Assembly: GCA_013284265.1 (NCBI GenBank)
Contig: JABTBR010000030.1
Span: 19,585-83,584 of the forward strand
Direction of reading: 5' to 3'
DNA length: 64,000 nucleotides
DNA from: Oxalobacteraceae bacterium
GTDB taxonomy: Bacteria; Pseudomonadota; Gammaproteobacteria; Burkholderiales; Burkholderiaceae_D
Numbering within the stretch: position 1 is the first letter of the stretch; every line of letters starts with the position of its first letter. Of the stretch, positions 34,389-43,700 are shown one piece after another. The notes under the pieces were generated by a model that saw nothing but the letters and a program-made list of their open reading frames with translations, did no database searches and was not told where the DNA came from. Position numbers and translations under genes: made by a program.

Positions 34389-37268
34389 TCAAGGCGCCTG
34401 AATGCCGTACTCGCTGAACTTCTCCTGCATAGCCCAGCGAATCTTGCGCTCGGCCTCATTCTGGGCCGCATCGCTGCCCGGCTTGAACGGTCCCATCTTG
34501 CTGGCGGCCGTCACAAAATCCGCCTTGGCCGAGTCCTTGCGGCCCAGCCCTTCGAAAGCCAGTCCGCGTTTCCAGTAAGCCGCCGCATAGCCGGGTTGCT
34601 GCGGAATACCCTGAGTGAAGGCCTCCACCGCTTCCTGATAGCGCTTCATCTCCAGCAGCACATGCCCCAGATTAAATTGCGTCATCATCGCCACCCGGCC
34701 CAGTTGCTGATCGAACTTCTGCACCGCCAGGATCGCGCGCAGGCTTTCCTCGTACTGCTTCGCCTCGCGCTTGCGGTAGGCATAGCTCACCATTTCGTTG
34801 AAGTAGCGCGTCTGGCGCGCCGCCACAACCGCCTTCTGCGCGCTGGCGTAGTTGCGGGTGTCGTCCCTGGCGTGCGCCGCACAGGCGGTATAGGTCGCCG
34901 TGCCGCCCTCGCCCCAGGTCGATGACACCAGCTGGTCACCGATGCGTTCCAGCACGCTATTCATGGTGCCGTAGTCTTTGGCCATGCAGGCAAAGTAGGC
35001 ATAGGCGTTCAGGTTCCACGGATCGGGATAGGTCTGTACCATCGCGTCGAAGCTGGTCTTCATGGTGGCCCAATCCGCCTGGCCCTTGTCGAACAGGGCG
35101 CCGCGATACAGCGACGCGTCCATATACCAATAAACCCGCGCATACATGGCCTTGCTGTCGGCGCTGGTATTCGCACCCGCGACGGTCGATGCATGGCGTG
35201 CCACCTGCTCGATCGCATCCGGCGCGCCTTTCCACATTTCCTGCGAATAGAAGGCGGTGGTGAAGAACAGCTCATGGTAAGCGGGATACAGCTTGGCGCC
35301 CTCGTCCATCACCGACAGTTGGCTGCGATTGACGCCGGTGTATGGCAAGATCCACACCATCGCGCGATACCATTCCGGATCGCGCGCCTTGGCCGCCTGC
35401 GGCTCGATGCGCTGCAACAGGCGGTATGCTTCCAGGCCCCATTTAGTCACTTCGTTCCGATCCGCCTCGGCGAGCTTTTCCCAGAATTCGGTGCCGCGCG
35501 CAGCCTGCACGCGGTTCCAGTACAAATAAAAACGGAACATCTTGGCGGCCAGCGATTGCGGATATTTTTTGTCCCAGTCAGCCGCCTTCGCACTCATCTT
35601 GTCCCAATAGGCGACGTCACGGCTGCGGGAAGGAAAGCCGCGCAGTTGGCCGTAATACACCGCCAGCTTCCAGACACCGCTGGGGGTGCGCTCCTTTTCG
35701 GAGGCCAGTTGCTTGTGCCATGCTTCCAGCTTCGCATAGTCGCCATCGTTGAGGGCTGCCGTGACCTCTTTGGCCAAGGCCTCGCGCACGGTGGCTTCGC
35801 TGCCGCTGCGCGCGCCCTGGTTGGCCAGTTGTCCCTTGTTTTGACATTCCTCGGCCAGCTTCGGCGCGGCGCCCAGCTCCAACAGCAGGCGGTGCATGCT
35901 CTCGCTGCCGCGCTCTTTGGCAATGGACAGCGGCGTTTCGCAGATACGGGTAACAAAGTTGATGTTGGCACCGCCGGCCACCAGCCGGCGCGCCAGCTGC
36001 TCGTGATTCTCCTGCCATTGAGCGGAGCCGGCGCGTTCGGCTTCGCTGCCGCTGCGGCGCGTCTGCTCGGTCAGCCCGGCCAGATACATCAGCGGCGTGA
36101 GGCGTTCGTTGCGCGCGATGCCGTCCGCTTTCGCGCCGCGTTTTAACAGCAAGTCCACCATCGCATAGTCCGAATTGACGGTCGCGGCAGCCAGCATGGT
36201 CCGGCCCTGCTCGATATTGACGTCGGCACCGCGCTGCATCAGCAGGCGCGCACTGGCGTCCTTGCGTTCGAACACGGCCAGTCCCAGCGCGGACTGGTAG
36301 ATGTAGCCGTAGCTGTTCAGGCTATCCTTGGGCGGGTCCACCTTGGCACCCTTGGCCAGCAGGAATTCGATCATGCCGGTATCGTTGGCGTGGACCGCCG
36401 CTTTCAGGGCCGCGCTTTCCAGCGCATCGATACTGGCGCCGCGCCGCAGCAGGAATTCAATCGCGCTTTTCTGACCTGCGCCCGCCGCATGCGAGATGAC
36501 GGGCATAGATTTGAACAGAGCAGCGCTCCCCTCCCGGCCGGCCTCATCGAGCAGCCGCTCCATCGCCACCAGATCCCCCCTGCGGATGGCGCTCACCAGC
36601 GATTGCTCGCGCTGGCTGCGCTCCTGATCGGCCGCATATTTGGCCTGCTCCTGATCGTTCATCGTCAATAGCGCCAGCAGTTGTTGCAGGCGGCCGTTCC
36701 TGGCGTAGGCCGCGCCGTCGGCGTCGATTCCCTGATCCTGCCACTCGCTCATCGCCACCGGCCGCTGCAGCGCCTTGCCGTCCACGTACACGCTGACGAA
36801 GCCGAAATAATTCACGGTGAAAGGCGAATCATGGCGACTGTTCTCCTTTGCAGAAGCACTGACCGGCGCCAGCCGGGGCAGCGCCATTACCTGGCGGATC
36901 ATGCGTTCGGTGCGCACCGGATCGAGCGGTTTGCAGGGCTCCTTGGAAAACTTGACGTGGAAGCTGCACAGCTGCGCGCCGCTACGGGTCTTGATGTACC
37001 AGTTGGCGGCCGGATCGCCGGTGTGGCCGTCGGGCTGCTCGACCAGTAGAGAGGCCTCGATAGGCTCGCCGGTGTAGGCCGCCATGCGCTCGTGGATCAG
37101 GCGCTTGGGATAGTTCTGCATCCAGCTTTGCATGAACTCGGTTTCGCCGATGGGATAGGCCGTCAGGGCCGATTGGTAGCTCAGGTCCCATTGCAGATCG
37201 GGGGCGGCTGCGTGGGTGGTTCCGACGCTGAAAATCAGAAGCAGGTTGGGGATGAACTTGGTGTTCAA
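34389..37268 (-). CDS. exported ankyrin-repeat and TPR protein
   Basis: A 959-residue protein with a signal peptide (MNTKFIPNLLLIFSVGTTHAAAP). Residues about 230-480 hold ankyrin repeats, for example AIEFLLRRGASIDALESAAL and MVDLLLKRGAKADGI. The carboxy-terminal third has tetratricopeptide-like helices (AVEAFTQGIPQQPGYAAAYWKRGLAFEG). Both are protein-binding scaffolds, so a periplasmic interaction role is likely; the partner is unknown. The start codon is TTG with AAGG 8 bases upstream. A second, smaller ankyrin protein lies in the large operon upstream (38.9 kb), on the same strand but beyond a terminator. Confidence 0.75.
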   Translation of the reverse strand: MNTKFIPNLLLIFSVGTTHAAAPDLQWDLSYQSALTAYPIGETEFMQSWMQNYPKRLIHERMAAYTGEPIEASLLVEQPDGHTGDPAANWYIKTRSGAQLCSFHVKFSKEPCKPLDPVRTERMIRQVMALPRLAPVSASAKENSRHDSPFTVNYFGFVSVYVDGKALQRPVAMSEWQDQGIDADGAAYARNGRLQQLLALLTMNDQEQAKYAADQERSQREQSLVSAIRRGDLVAMERLLDEAGREGSAALFKSMPVISHAAGAGQKSAIEFLLRRGASIDALESAALKAAVHANDTGMIEFLLAKGAKVDPPKDSLNSYGYIYQSALGLAVFERKDASARLLMQRGADVNIEQGRTMLAAATVNSDYAMVDLLLKRGAKADGIARNERLTPLMYLAGLTEQTRRSGSEAERAGSAQWQENHEQLARRLVAGGANINFVTRICETPLSIAKERGSESMHRLLLELGAAPKLAEECQNKGQLANQGARSGSEATVREALAKEVTAALNDGDYAKLEAWHKQLASEKERTPSGVWKLAVYYGQLRGFPSRSRDVAYWDKMSAKAADWDKKYPQSLAAKMFRFYLYWNRVQAARGTEFWEKLAEADRNEVTKWGLEAYRLLQRIEPQAAKARDPEWYRAMVWILPYTGVNRSQLSVMDEGAKLYPAYHELFFTTAFYSQEMWKGAPDAIEQVARHASTVAGANTSADSKAMYARVYWYMDASLYRGALFDKGQADWATMKTSFDAMVQTYPDPWNLNAYAYFACMAKDYGTMNSVLERIGDQLVSSTWGEGGTATYTACAAHARDDTRNYASAQKAVVAARQTRYFNEMVSYAYRKREAKQYEESLRAILAVQKFDQQLGRVAMMTQFNLGHVLLEMKRYQEAVEAFTQGIPQQPGYAAAYWKRGLAFEGLGRKDSAKADFVTAASKMGPFKPGSDAAQNEAERKIRWAMQEKFSEYGIQAP

Positions 37269-37322
37269 AAAAATGCCTTGTTAGAGAAGGGTGAAAGCGA
37301 CGCTGCTGGCTGGCAGGCGGCA

Positions 37323-37560
37323 GTCTTAGAACCCACGGCAAAGAGCCGGGGTCAGACCCGAATGCCGCTAACTTAAGCGTGCCACGGAGCTTTTAGAACC
37401 CACGGCAAAGAGCCGGGGTACGACCCGCCGGGTCGTACCCCAGGGTTACGCCCTGGGTTTTGGACGACAGCCGGCGGTCCGCCGACGACGGATTTCCTTA
37501 ACTTAGCGGCATTAGGGTCTGACCCGGCGGGTCAGCCCCCAGGGTTGCGCCGTCGGTTTA
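37323..37560. repeat. nested palindromic elements, copy C
   Basis: An outer element has its left half at 37323-37377 (GAACCCACGGCAAAGAGCC, then AATGCCGCTAACTTAAG). The complementary right half is at 37496-37560 (CTTAACTTAGCGGCATTA, then GGGTCTGACCC and an AGGGTTGCGCCGTCGG arm). Between them lies a complete copy of the same family (37393-37461) with the stem GGGGTACGACCC/GGGTCGTACCCC found in copy A. The arrangement looks like one element inserted into another and would form a cruciform of over 200 bases. Confidence 0.8.
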
Positions 37561-37598
37561 AAAAAAATCCCTCGGGCGTTGCCGCGCGGAGGGATTTT
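37561..37598 (-). terminator. terminator of the eight-gene operon
   Basis: A perfect 10-bp stem AAAATCCCTC/GAGGGATTTT with a 15-base GC-rich loop, followed on the minus strand by further T. It lies 65 bases after the stop of the haloperoxidase-type gene. The stem is nearly symmetric and may work in both directions. The hairpin sequence is almost the same as that after secF at 55962-55997. Confidence 0.82.
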
Positions 37599-37662
37599 AC
37601 TGCTTTTTTGATAACGTCGTCACGCAAACAACGCGCCGTCCGTTTGGTCTTTATTTATCGCG

Positions 37663-38943
37663 CTAATTGAGCTTCTTGAGTACGATGTTGGCAACCGCTC
37701 GGCCCAGCAGCAGCCCATCCTCGTTGTCGTGGCGGTAGTGAATACCGCCATACATGCGCGAAGTGGCCGCCTCCAGCGCCAGCGCGTCCAATTTGGAGGC
37801 CTCTTGCGGAAAGACGGCTCCCAGGATGCGCGCACTGGCGCCACTGAAGGCCGCGTGACCCGACACATAGGAAGGGAAAGGCGGTGTCAGGATGGCCGTT
37901 TTCAACTCCACGCCCAGCACGGTCTTGGCCATCGTCACCGGACGCGCCGTCCAGTAATGGTATTTGCTGTCCCACACGGCGATGAAGGAATCGGCCAGCG
38001 CCACATTGAGCATGGCGAACAGTTTGGCCGTCGCCCCGTCGTCAAGGCGGTATTGGCGCACCAGGTCCTGGGCAATCTGGTTCCAGTGTCCGGGCGGCGT
38101 CACGCTGCCGCTGCCATCGACCCAGAAACGGGCAATGCGCAACTGCTCAGGCGTCAGCTTGTTCTGGACATCCACCACTTCCTGCAAGTCGCGCAGGAAG
38201 CGCTCCGAACCGAAGGCAGGAGGCGTCGGCCGCAGTTGGGACGGATTCTCCACCATCCAGGTTTTCCAGCCGGGCGCGAATGGCTCGTCGGGCGGGTAAT
38301 AATAATACGGCGGTGTCGGCGCCCAGGTGCCAGGACCATAATAGCGGCCCTCACCATACCATTGCAGGCGCACGCCATCCCAGCCGCGTGCCGCGCCGTC
38401 CGCTTCGCCGTGGGCCACCGCGCGCTGCGCCACCTCGCTGCCAATCGCCAGGCCGCGCGCGGCCTGCTGCGGCGTGATGTCAGCTTGCTTCAGGACGGCC
38501 GCCAGAATGCGGTCGAAACCATGCTCCTCGGCCGGGAACCAGTAAGCCAGCACCTTGCTGGCCGCGGTCGATACCGCGACCTTGCGGCTGAGTGCATCGG
38601 GCGCCAGTTGCCAGGCATCGTGCATCGCCACATGGACCAGCGCCAGGCCGCGCGCCGAACGCGTCGGCGAACCCTTGTGCTTGACGATCCGCGCCAGCGC
38701 CAGCGTGGTCCAGGGCAGCGTCAACGGCTCGTTCCGCCAGGCCTGGACGATGCGGGCCGCCTCTTGCTCCGCTGGCGCCGACGGGCCGAACACGGCCGGG
38801 TCATAATTCGCTGCCGCGCCAGTTACTGCGCCGCCGGCCGGCATGATCAGCGCACTGGCCGCGGCGAAGCTTGCCGGCGCCGCGCAGCAGGCGAACACCA
38901 TCAGCGCGCTACGCGCCCACACGATATGCAGCGGCGCCCTCAT
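37663..38943 (-). CDS. vanadium-dependent haloperoxidase / PAP2-type phosphatase, exported
   Basis: A 426-residue protein with an amino-terminal signal peptide (cleavage near SFAAASA). All three vanadate/phosphate-binding motifs are present: KYHYWTARP (K-x6-RP), PSYVSGH (PS-x3-GH-like) and SRMYGGIHYRHD (SR-x5-H-x3-D). GSVTPPGHWNQIA is common in the bacterial vanadium haloperoxidase group. The enzyme could oxidise halides with peroxide or remove phosphate from a lipid or other substrate; the motifs do not decide. It is the last gene of the eight-gene operon, and its ATG overlaps the preceding stop (ATGA). Confidence 0.85.
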   Translation of the reverse strand: MRAPLHIVWARSALMVFACCAAPASFAAASALIMPAGGAVTGAAANYDPAVFGPSAPAEQEAARIVQAWRNEPLTLPWTTLALARIVKHKGSPTRSARGLALVHVAMHDAWQLAPDALSRKVAVSTAASKVLAYWFPAEEHGFDRILAAVLKQADITPQQAARGLAIGSEVAQRAVAHGEADGAARGWDGVRLQWYGEGRYYGPGTWAPTPPYYYYPPDEPFAPGWKTWMVENPSQLRPTPPAFGSERFLRDLQEVVDVQNKLTPEQLRIARFWVDGSGSVTPPGHWNQIAQDLVRQYRLDDGATAKLFAMLNVALADSFIAVWDSKYHYWTARPVTMAKTVLGVELKTAILTPPFPSYVSGHAAFSGASARILGAVFPQEASKLDALALEAATSRMYGGIHYRHDNEDGLLLGRAVANIVLKKLN

Positions 38944-39545
38944 TGCCCCGCTCCTACGGGCTGGCGCCGCAGCGCAGCGCTCATGGCACTTCGCTGGGCG
39001 CGCTCGGCTATCGCCAGGGGACGCTCGCCATCGGCCGGCAGGGAGGGCGAAGCGCCCTGCGCCAGCAGCAGCTCCACCATCGCATCCTTGCCGCTGTACA
39101 CCGCCGCCACCAGCGCCGTCATGCCTTCCTTCGACACCTGGTTGACGCCAGCGCCGCGCTGCAGCAGCAGGCGTGCCGCCTCTACCTGGCCATAGTAGGC
39201 TGCGGCGATCAGCGGCGTGGTGCCGCGCCAGTCTGCAGCGTCGGCCCGGGCGCCCTGCGCCAGCAGTTTTTTCATCACTTCCAGATGGCCTTGTGCCGCC
39301 GCATTGTGCAGCGCACTGACGTGGCGCACCGGGTCGGCGGCGTTGGCGTCGATACCTGCCTGCAGCAACAACGCCACCACATTGCCATCGCCTTGCGCCG
39401 CATACTGCACCAGGCGCGCCGGCGTCGCGTCCACGCTCATCAGCGCCAGGCGCTGTGCCGCGCTATTGCCGTCCGCCGCCTGCGCCGTGGCGCAGCCGGC
39501 CAGCAGCACCAGCCGCATTGCATATTTCATCGCTCCATTCGACAC
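38940..39545 (-). CDS. small exported ankyrin-repeat protein
   Basis: A 201-residue protein with a signal sequence containing LLAGC, which could be a lipobox, or alternatively a cut after AQA. Four to five ankyrin repeats fill the rest (HVSALHNAAAQGHLEVMKKLL, TTPLIAAAYYGQVEAARLLL, MTALVAAVYSGKDAMVELLL). The start is GTG at 39545, supported by AGAGAGGA 7 bases upstream and lying 2 bases after the DsbA-like stop. An ATG 15 bases later is an alternative. It probably binds a partner protein in the periplasm. Confidence 0.8.
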   Translation of the reverse strand: MSNGAMKYAMRLVLLAGCATAQAADGNSAAQRLALMSVDATPARLVQYAAQGDGNVVALLLQAGIDANAADPVRHVSALHNAAAQGHLEVMKKLLAQGARADAADWRGTTPLIAAAYYGQVEAARLLLQRGAGVNQVSKEGMTALVAAVYSGKDAMVELLLAQGASPSLPADGERPLAIAERAQRSAMSAALRRQPVGAGQ

Positions 39546-39547
39546 TG

Positions 39548-40216
39548 CTATTTCCTCTCTCGCATTTTCTCTATCGCTGGCGGCAGCTGATACTCGGCCT
39601 GACGCGCCTTGTCCAGCAGCGACTGCGCCCGTCCAGCCGGGCCGGCCTTCAGCATGTAGTCGATCACGGTCTTGAACACCGATGCCGGCTGGGCGCCCTC
39701 GAACTTGTAGCCGCCAATATAGAAAGTCGGGGTGGCCTGCACTTTCAGCGCATTGGCCTCGGCGACATCGGCCTGGATGCGGGAGGCGCCGCGCCGGCTT
39801 TCCAGTGCGGCGTCAAAGCGCAGCGGATCGAGTTGCAGTTCACGCGCCAGCGCCGCGACGCGGCTGCGGTCGGCCAGTTGGTCCTGATGGGCGAACAGGG
39901 CGTCGTGCATTTCCCAGAATTTGCCCTGCTCGCCGGCTGCCAGCGCCGCCTCGTGCGGCAGGTAGGCGGTGGCGTCCGCGCCCAGCGGGAAGTGCTTGTA
40001 CACCAGGTTCACCTTGCCCGGGTAGTCCGCCAGCACCTGATCCAGCGCGGCGCGCGTCTCGGCGCAATACTGACAGGCGAAGGCGGAAAAGACCAGGATG
40101 GTGACCGGGGCATCCTGCGCGCCGCGCAGATTGGAGACAGGCTCGGCACGGGCTCCCGCCTGGCACAGTCCGGCCAGCAGCAGCGTCCCCAGCCAGCGCG
40201 TCAGCACCGTCTTCAT
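39548..40216 (-). CDS. DsbA-family thiol:disulfide oxidoreductase, exported
   Basis: A 222-residue thioredoxin-fold protein with a signal peptide (cleavage near ARAEP). The active site is Cys48-Gln-Tyr-Cys51 in FSAFACQYCAETR, and the cis-proline lies in QATPTFYIGG. This is the pattern of DsbA-like (thioredoxin_4) periplasmic proteins. Seen in an operon with very large exported proteins, it may form disulfides in them; the Ig-repeat protein has a cysteine-rich segment. Its start overlaps the preceding stop by 4 bases, with GAGGG upstream. Confidence 0.87.
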   Translation of the reverse strand: MKTVLTRWLGTLLLAGLCQAGARAEPVSNLRGAQDAPVTILVFSAFACQYCAETRAALDQVLADYPGKVNLVYKHFPLGADATAYLPHEAALAAGEQGKFWEMHDALFAHQDQLADRSRVAALARELQLDPLRFDAALESRRGASRIQADVAEANALKVQATPTFYIGGYKFEGAQPASVFKTVIDYMLKAGPAGRAQSLLDKARQAEYQLPPAIEKMRERK

Positions 40217-40716
40217 GGCTGGCCCTCTTTCAGCCAGGAGGACACTTGCGCTTGCAGCCTGGCCGTGTCGGCCGGCATGCCGGTATTCTGCCAGGCGATG
40301 CGCCCCTCGGCGTCAATGCCCAGCATGGCCGGCAGGCCAGGCAGGCGCAGGGCCCGCATCGCGCTGCCGTCCGCATCGCGCAGCCAATGCACGCCGCTCA
40401 GCTGGCGGTAGCGCAACTGCAGGGCCTGGAAGGCCGCATCGTCGCCCAGCGCCAGCACTTGCACGCCATCGCCCCAGCCTGGCTGCGGCGCCAGCCGCGC
40501 CAGCGCCGTCTGGGTGCGTGCCCGGCCGGCATCGACCACCAGCAACACCCAGGGGCTGCCCGGATGCAGCGCGCCTACGACCGCCGGGGCGCCATCCTGC
40601 CCAGCCAGCGCCAGCGCCGGGAAGGCCCGCGCGCCCGTGCGCTCCGCCGCCGTAGCGGTCACGGCCGCGGCGCACAGTAGCGCCGCGACTATGCATTGCT
40701 TCGAACTGAATTTCAT
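40213..40716 (-). CDS. thioredoxin-like (TlpA-type) exported protein lacking the CxxC pair
   Basis: A 167-residue protein with a signal peptide (MKFSSKQCIVAALLCAAAVTATA). The body follows the redoxin/TlpA fold: WVLLVVDAGRARTQ at the active-site position, a central strand pattern, and GLPAMLGIDAEGRIAWQNTG near the end with the cis-proline. The usual CxxC is absent (DAGRAR), so it cannot do standard thiol chemistry and may act as a binding partner. An upstream ATG at 40737 overlaps the stop of the giant gene (TGATG) and would add 7 residues. Confidence 0.72.
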   Translation of the reverse strand: MKFSSKQCIVAALLCAAAVTATAAERTGARAFPALALAGQDGAPAVVGALHPGSPWVLLVVDAGRARTQTALARLAPQPGWGDGVQVLALGDDAAFQALQLRYRQLSGVHWLRDADGSAMRALRLPGLPAMLGIDAEGRIAWQNTGMPADTARLQAQVSSWLKEGQP

Positions 40717-40736
40717 TTCATGCACCCATCCGCCCA

Positions 40737-43700
40737 TCAGGGCAACTTGAAGTTGATAATCGCCGCCTTCTGCGCCGGGGTCAGCTTGTCAAACATGGCC
40801 GGCTCCTGGAAGCCCGACAAGGACTCCGCCGCCGCTGCGGCCGCAGCGGCATCGCCGGCAAGCGCGACATAGTACATCAGGCTCACGCTGGCGCCCGCAG
40901 GCACCGTCAGGCTGCGCGCGTAGCCTGCGCTGCCGCCGAAGCCATACCGTTCCGGCTGGTAGTTGAAGTAGCCGGCCTGGTTGGCACCGGCGCTGCCGGC
41001 CACCAGGGCCGCCGGCGGATTGGCCGTCACCAGGTAACGGTAGCCCGTCTGCGCCGGCGCCAGCAGCATGCCCAGGCCGTCGCCAGCAGCAGGCGCCAGC
41101 ACGCGCACCTTGATGCTGGCCGCGCTCGCGCCTTCATTGCTGAAGGTGTCGACAATGCGCACCAGGCTGCCATTGTCCGGCACGAAGACGCGGCGCTGCA
41201 CCTGCACCGACTTCATTGCCACCGGACCGTAGCTCAGCTCGCGCTTGTCTTCCGAGGCCGTGGCCGCCGGCATGCACGGCAGGCGCACGCCATCTACGTT
41301 CAGCTGCAACAGGCTATCCATCCACCATTCGCGCTCGTTGTTCGGCACGCGTCCACCCATCAGCGCCCCGGTGCAATCGAGGCGGACGTAGCCGTCGCCG
41401 GCCAGCGTCACCCGGGTGTCGGCCGGCAATGCCGTGCCCAGCCGGATCACGCTTTGCAGCGCCGCCCCGGCGGTCGCCGTGCCACGGCTGATGCCGGCCA
41501 GTTCCGGCTGCACCGGATCGGTCGCCGCCACGCTGTAGGCGCCCGTCGGCAGCACCGGCAGTACAAACCTGCCGCCGCTGTCGCTGCGGGTCTGCAACCA
41601 CTGCATGTCGGCCAGGTCGAAGCTGCGGCTGGAAGCGAAGGTCACCGCCGCATCGGACACCGGCGTGATGCCGTCTTCGCCAAGTACCTGCCCTTCCATG
41701 CTTGCCACCTCGAGCGGCATGGCCAGGTCTTGCACCACCTGCTGCTGGTCGCGCGTCAACGCCTGGGTGCCGGTGGCCAGCAGCGCCGTTTGCGTGTCCT
41801 GCGCCGCGATCTGCAGCTGGCCCAGCGCTACCTGCTCCATCCGGTACTGTCCATCGTCGCCAGCGACGATATAGCGGTCGAGTTCAGGCTGGCCGCTGCT
41901 GCGGATGTAGACCCAGGCCCCGGCCAGCGCGCGGCCGCGATGGTCGGTCACCGTGCCGCTCACCGTCCCTGACGGCGGCAGCACGACATCCAGGGCGAGC
42001 GTGCCGCTGGCGGCGCCAACGCCGCTGACCATGGTGGCCAGGCCGGTGCTGCCCTCCTCGACCCGCAGCAGGAAGGGACCGGCCTGCACATTGTCGATGA
42101 CGTAATTGCCCGCCTCGTCCAGCCAGCCGTGATAGGACAGGCCATTCTGGTACAAGTCGATATTCGGCTGCACCAGTGGCTGGCCGGTGCTGTGGCGCAG
42201 GCGGCCGCTCACCCGCACGCCTTCGGTGCGTTGTGGCAGGGCCAGGTCCAAGGTCAGCACCGGCACCGCGCCGGCCGTGCCGGCCGTCCTGGCCGATACG
42301 CCGTCCCACACCGCGCTCAGCTGGAACGAGCCGGCCCCCACGCGTGGGAACTCGTAGTTGCCGTTGCTGTCGGCCAGCGTGTAGAGCGTCTCGCCGCCGC
42401 TATCCAGCGTCAGCGCGGCCGGCACGCCGTAACCCATGATGGCCACCTGCCCGCGCAGGCGCGAGGCGCTACCGTCAAACGGTTCGCTCGCGATGGCCAG
42501 GTTGATGGTGACCAGCGGCGCCGAACCCGCGTGCCCGATCACTTGCGCGCTATCCCAGGACGACAGCGCCTGCACCGTGAAGTCGCCGGCCGGGACGTTC
42601 TCGAACAGGTAGGAGCCATCGGCGCCGGTGATGGTGCTGAAGTCGCCCGGATTGCCGGGAGTGACTGCGATCGCCGCCGACTGGCCCGTCGCCTGTGCCT
42701 TGGTGGACGGCGCCGCCGCCAGCATTGGCGGCGGCGGTCCATTGCCCGCCAGGGTCAGCGTCACCGCCAGCCCTGAACGTCCGGCGCCATCGACGCTGAC
42801 GACGCCCTGCACATTCGAGGCGGAGCCATCGTACGGTCCCGGCAGCATCGCCAGGTCGAGCGTCACCAGCGGGTCGACGCCGGAGCTGCCGTTGCCCTCG
42901 GCGAGGTAGGAATAGCGCTTCGCGCTGACTTTGAAGTCGCCCGGCGGCACTTCGGCGAACTGGTAGCCGCCTGCCTCGTTCGTTTGCACCGTGGTGCTCC
43001 AGCCGTTCGCCCCCACCAGCGTCACGTCGACGCCAGGCTGGGCCTTGCCATCCCGCGTCAACAGGCCGACGACGTCGGAACTGAGGTGATCGTATTGCTG
43101 GGCCGGCAGCACCAGGTCCAGCTTCAGATTGCCAGGCTTGGCCAAGTTACCGGTCGCGCTCACTTCGCCGCCCCGGTAGTCGGTGGCCGTCACGCTGAAG
43201 TCGCCAAGGTCGAGGCCGACCAGGGCGAAGCTGCCGACCATGGAATTCTGCTCGCTGTTCCAGGCCTCGGTCACGCTGTACAGGCGTTTCTCGCGGCCGT
43301 CGGGGCGCTGCTGCTGCAGCGTCACGCTCGGGTAGCGCACCAGGCGGCCGTCGGCATACTTCACCGTGCCCTGCAGGATAGGCGCCACCACGGTCGCCGT
43401 ATATTCCGCCTCGCGGCCGATTTCCACGCTGATGCCCGCCAGTGGCAAGTCGTCTTCCCGGGCGCAGGCATCGAACAGTTGCACCGACACTGGACCTTCC
43501 GGCATCCCCAGCAGTTGCATCGGGCTGGCGGCGGTCATTTCCGTGCCCCCGTTGGCCGTGGTCACACGCACTTTATTGCGGCCGCACTCACCGATCTGTG
43601 CCTGCAGCAGCAGCGGATTGGCTTGCAACTCGCCGTCCAGCAGCAGGATGTTCAGCGTCGCACCCTGCTCATAGACGAAGTCCGGCAAGGCCAGCACCTG

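Larger units (their letters stand above)
37269..37662. other. intergenic stretch with nested repeats and a terminator
   Basis: This 394-base gap between two same-strand genes holds no gene. It contains a nested palindromic repeat structure (37323-37560) and a strong hairpin terminator (37561-37598). Confidence 0.7.
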
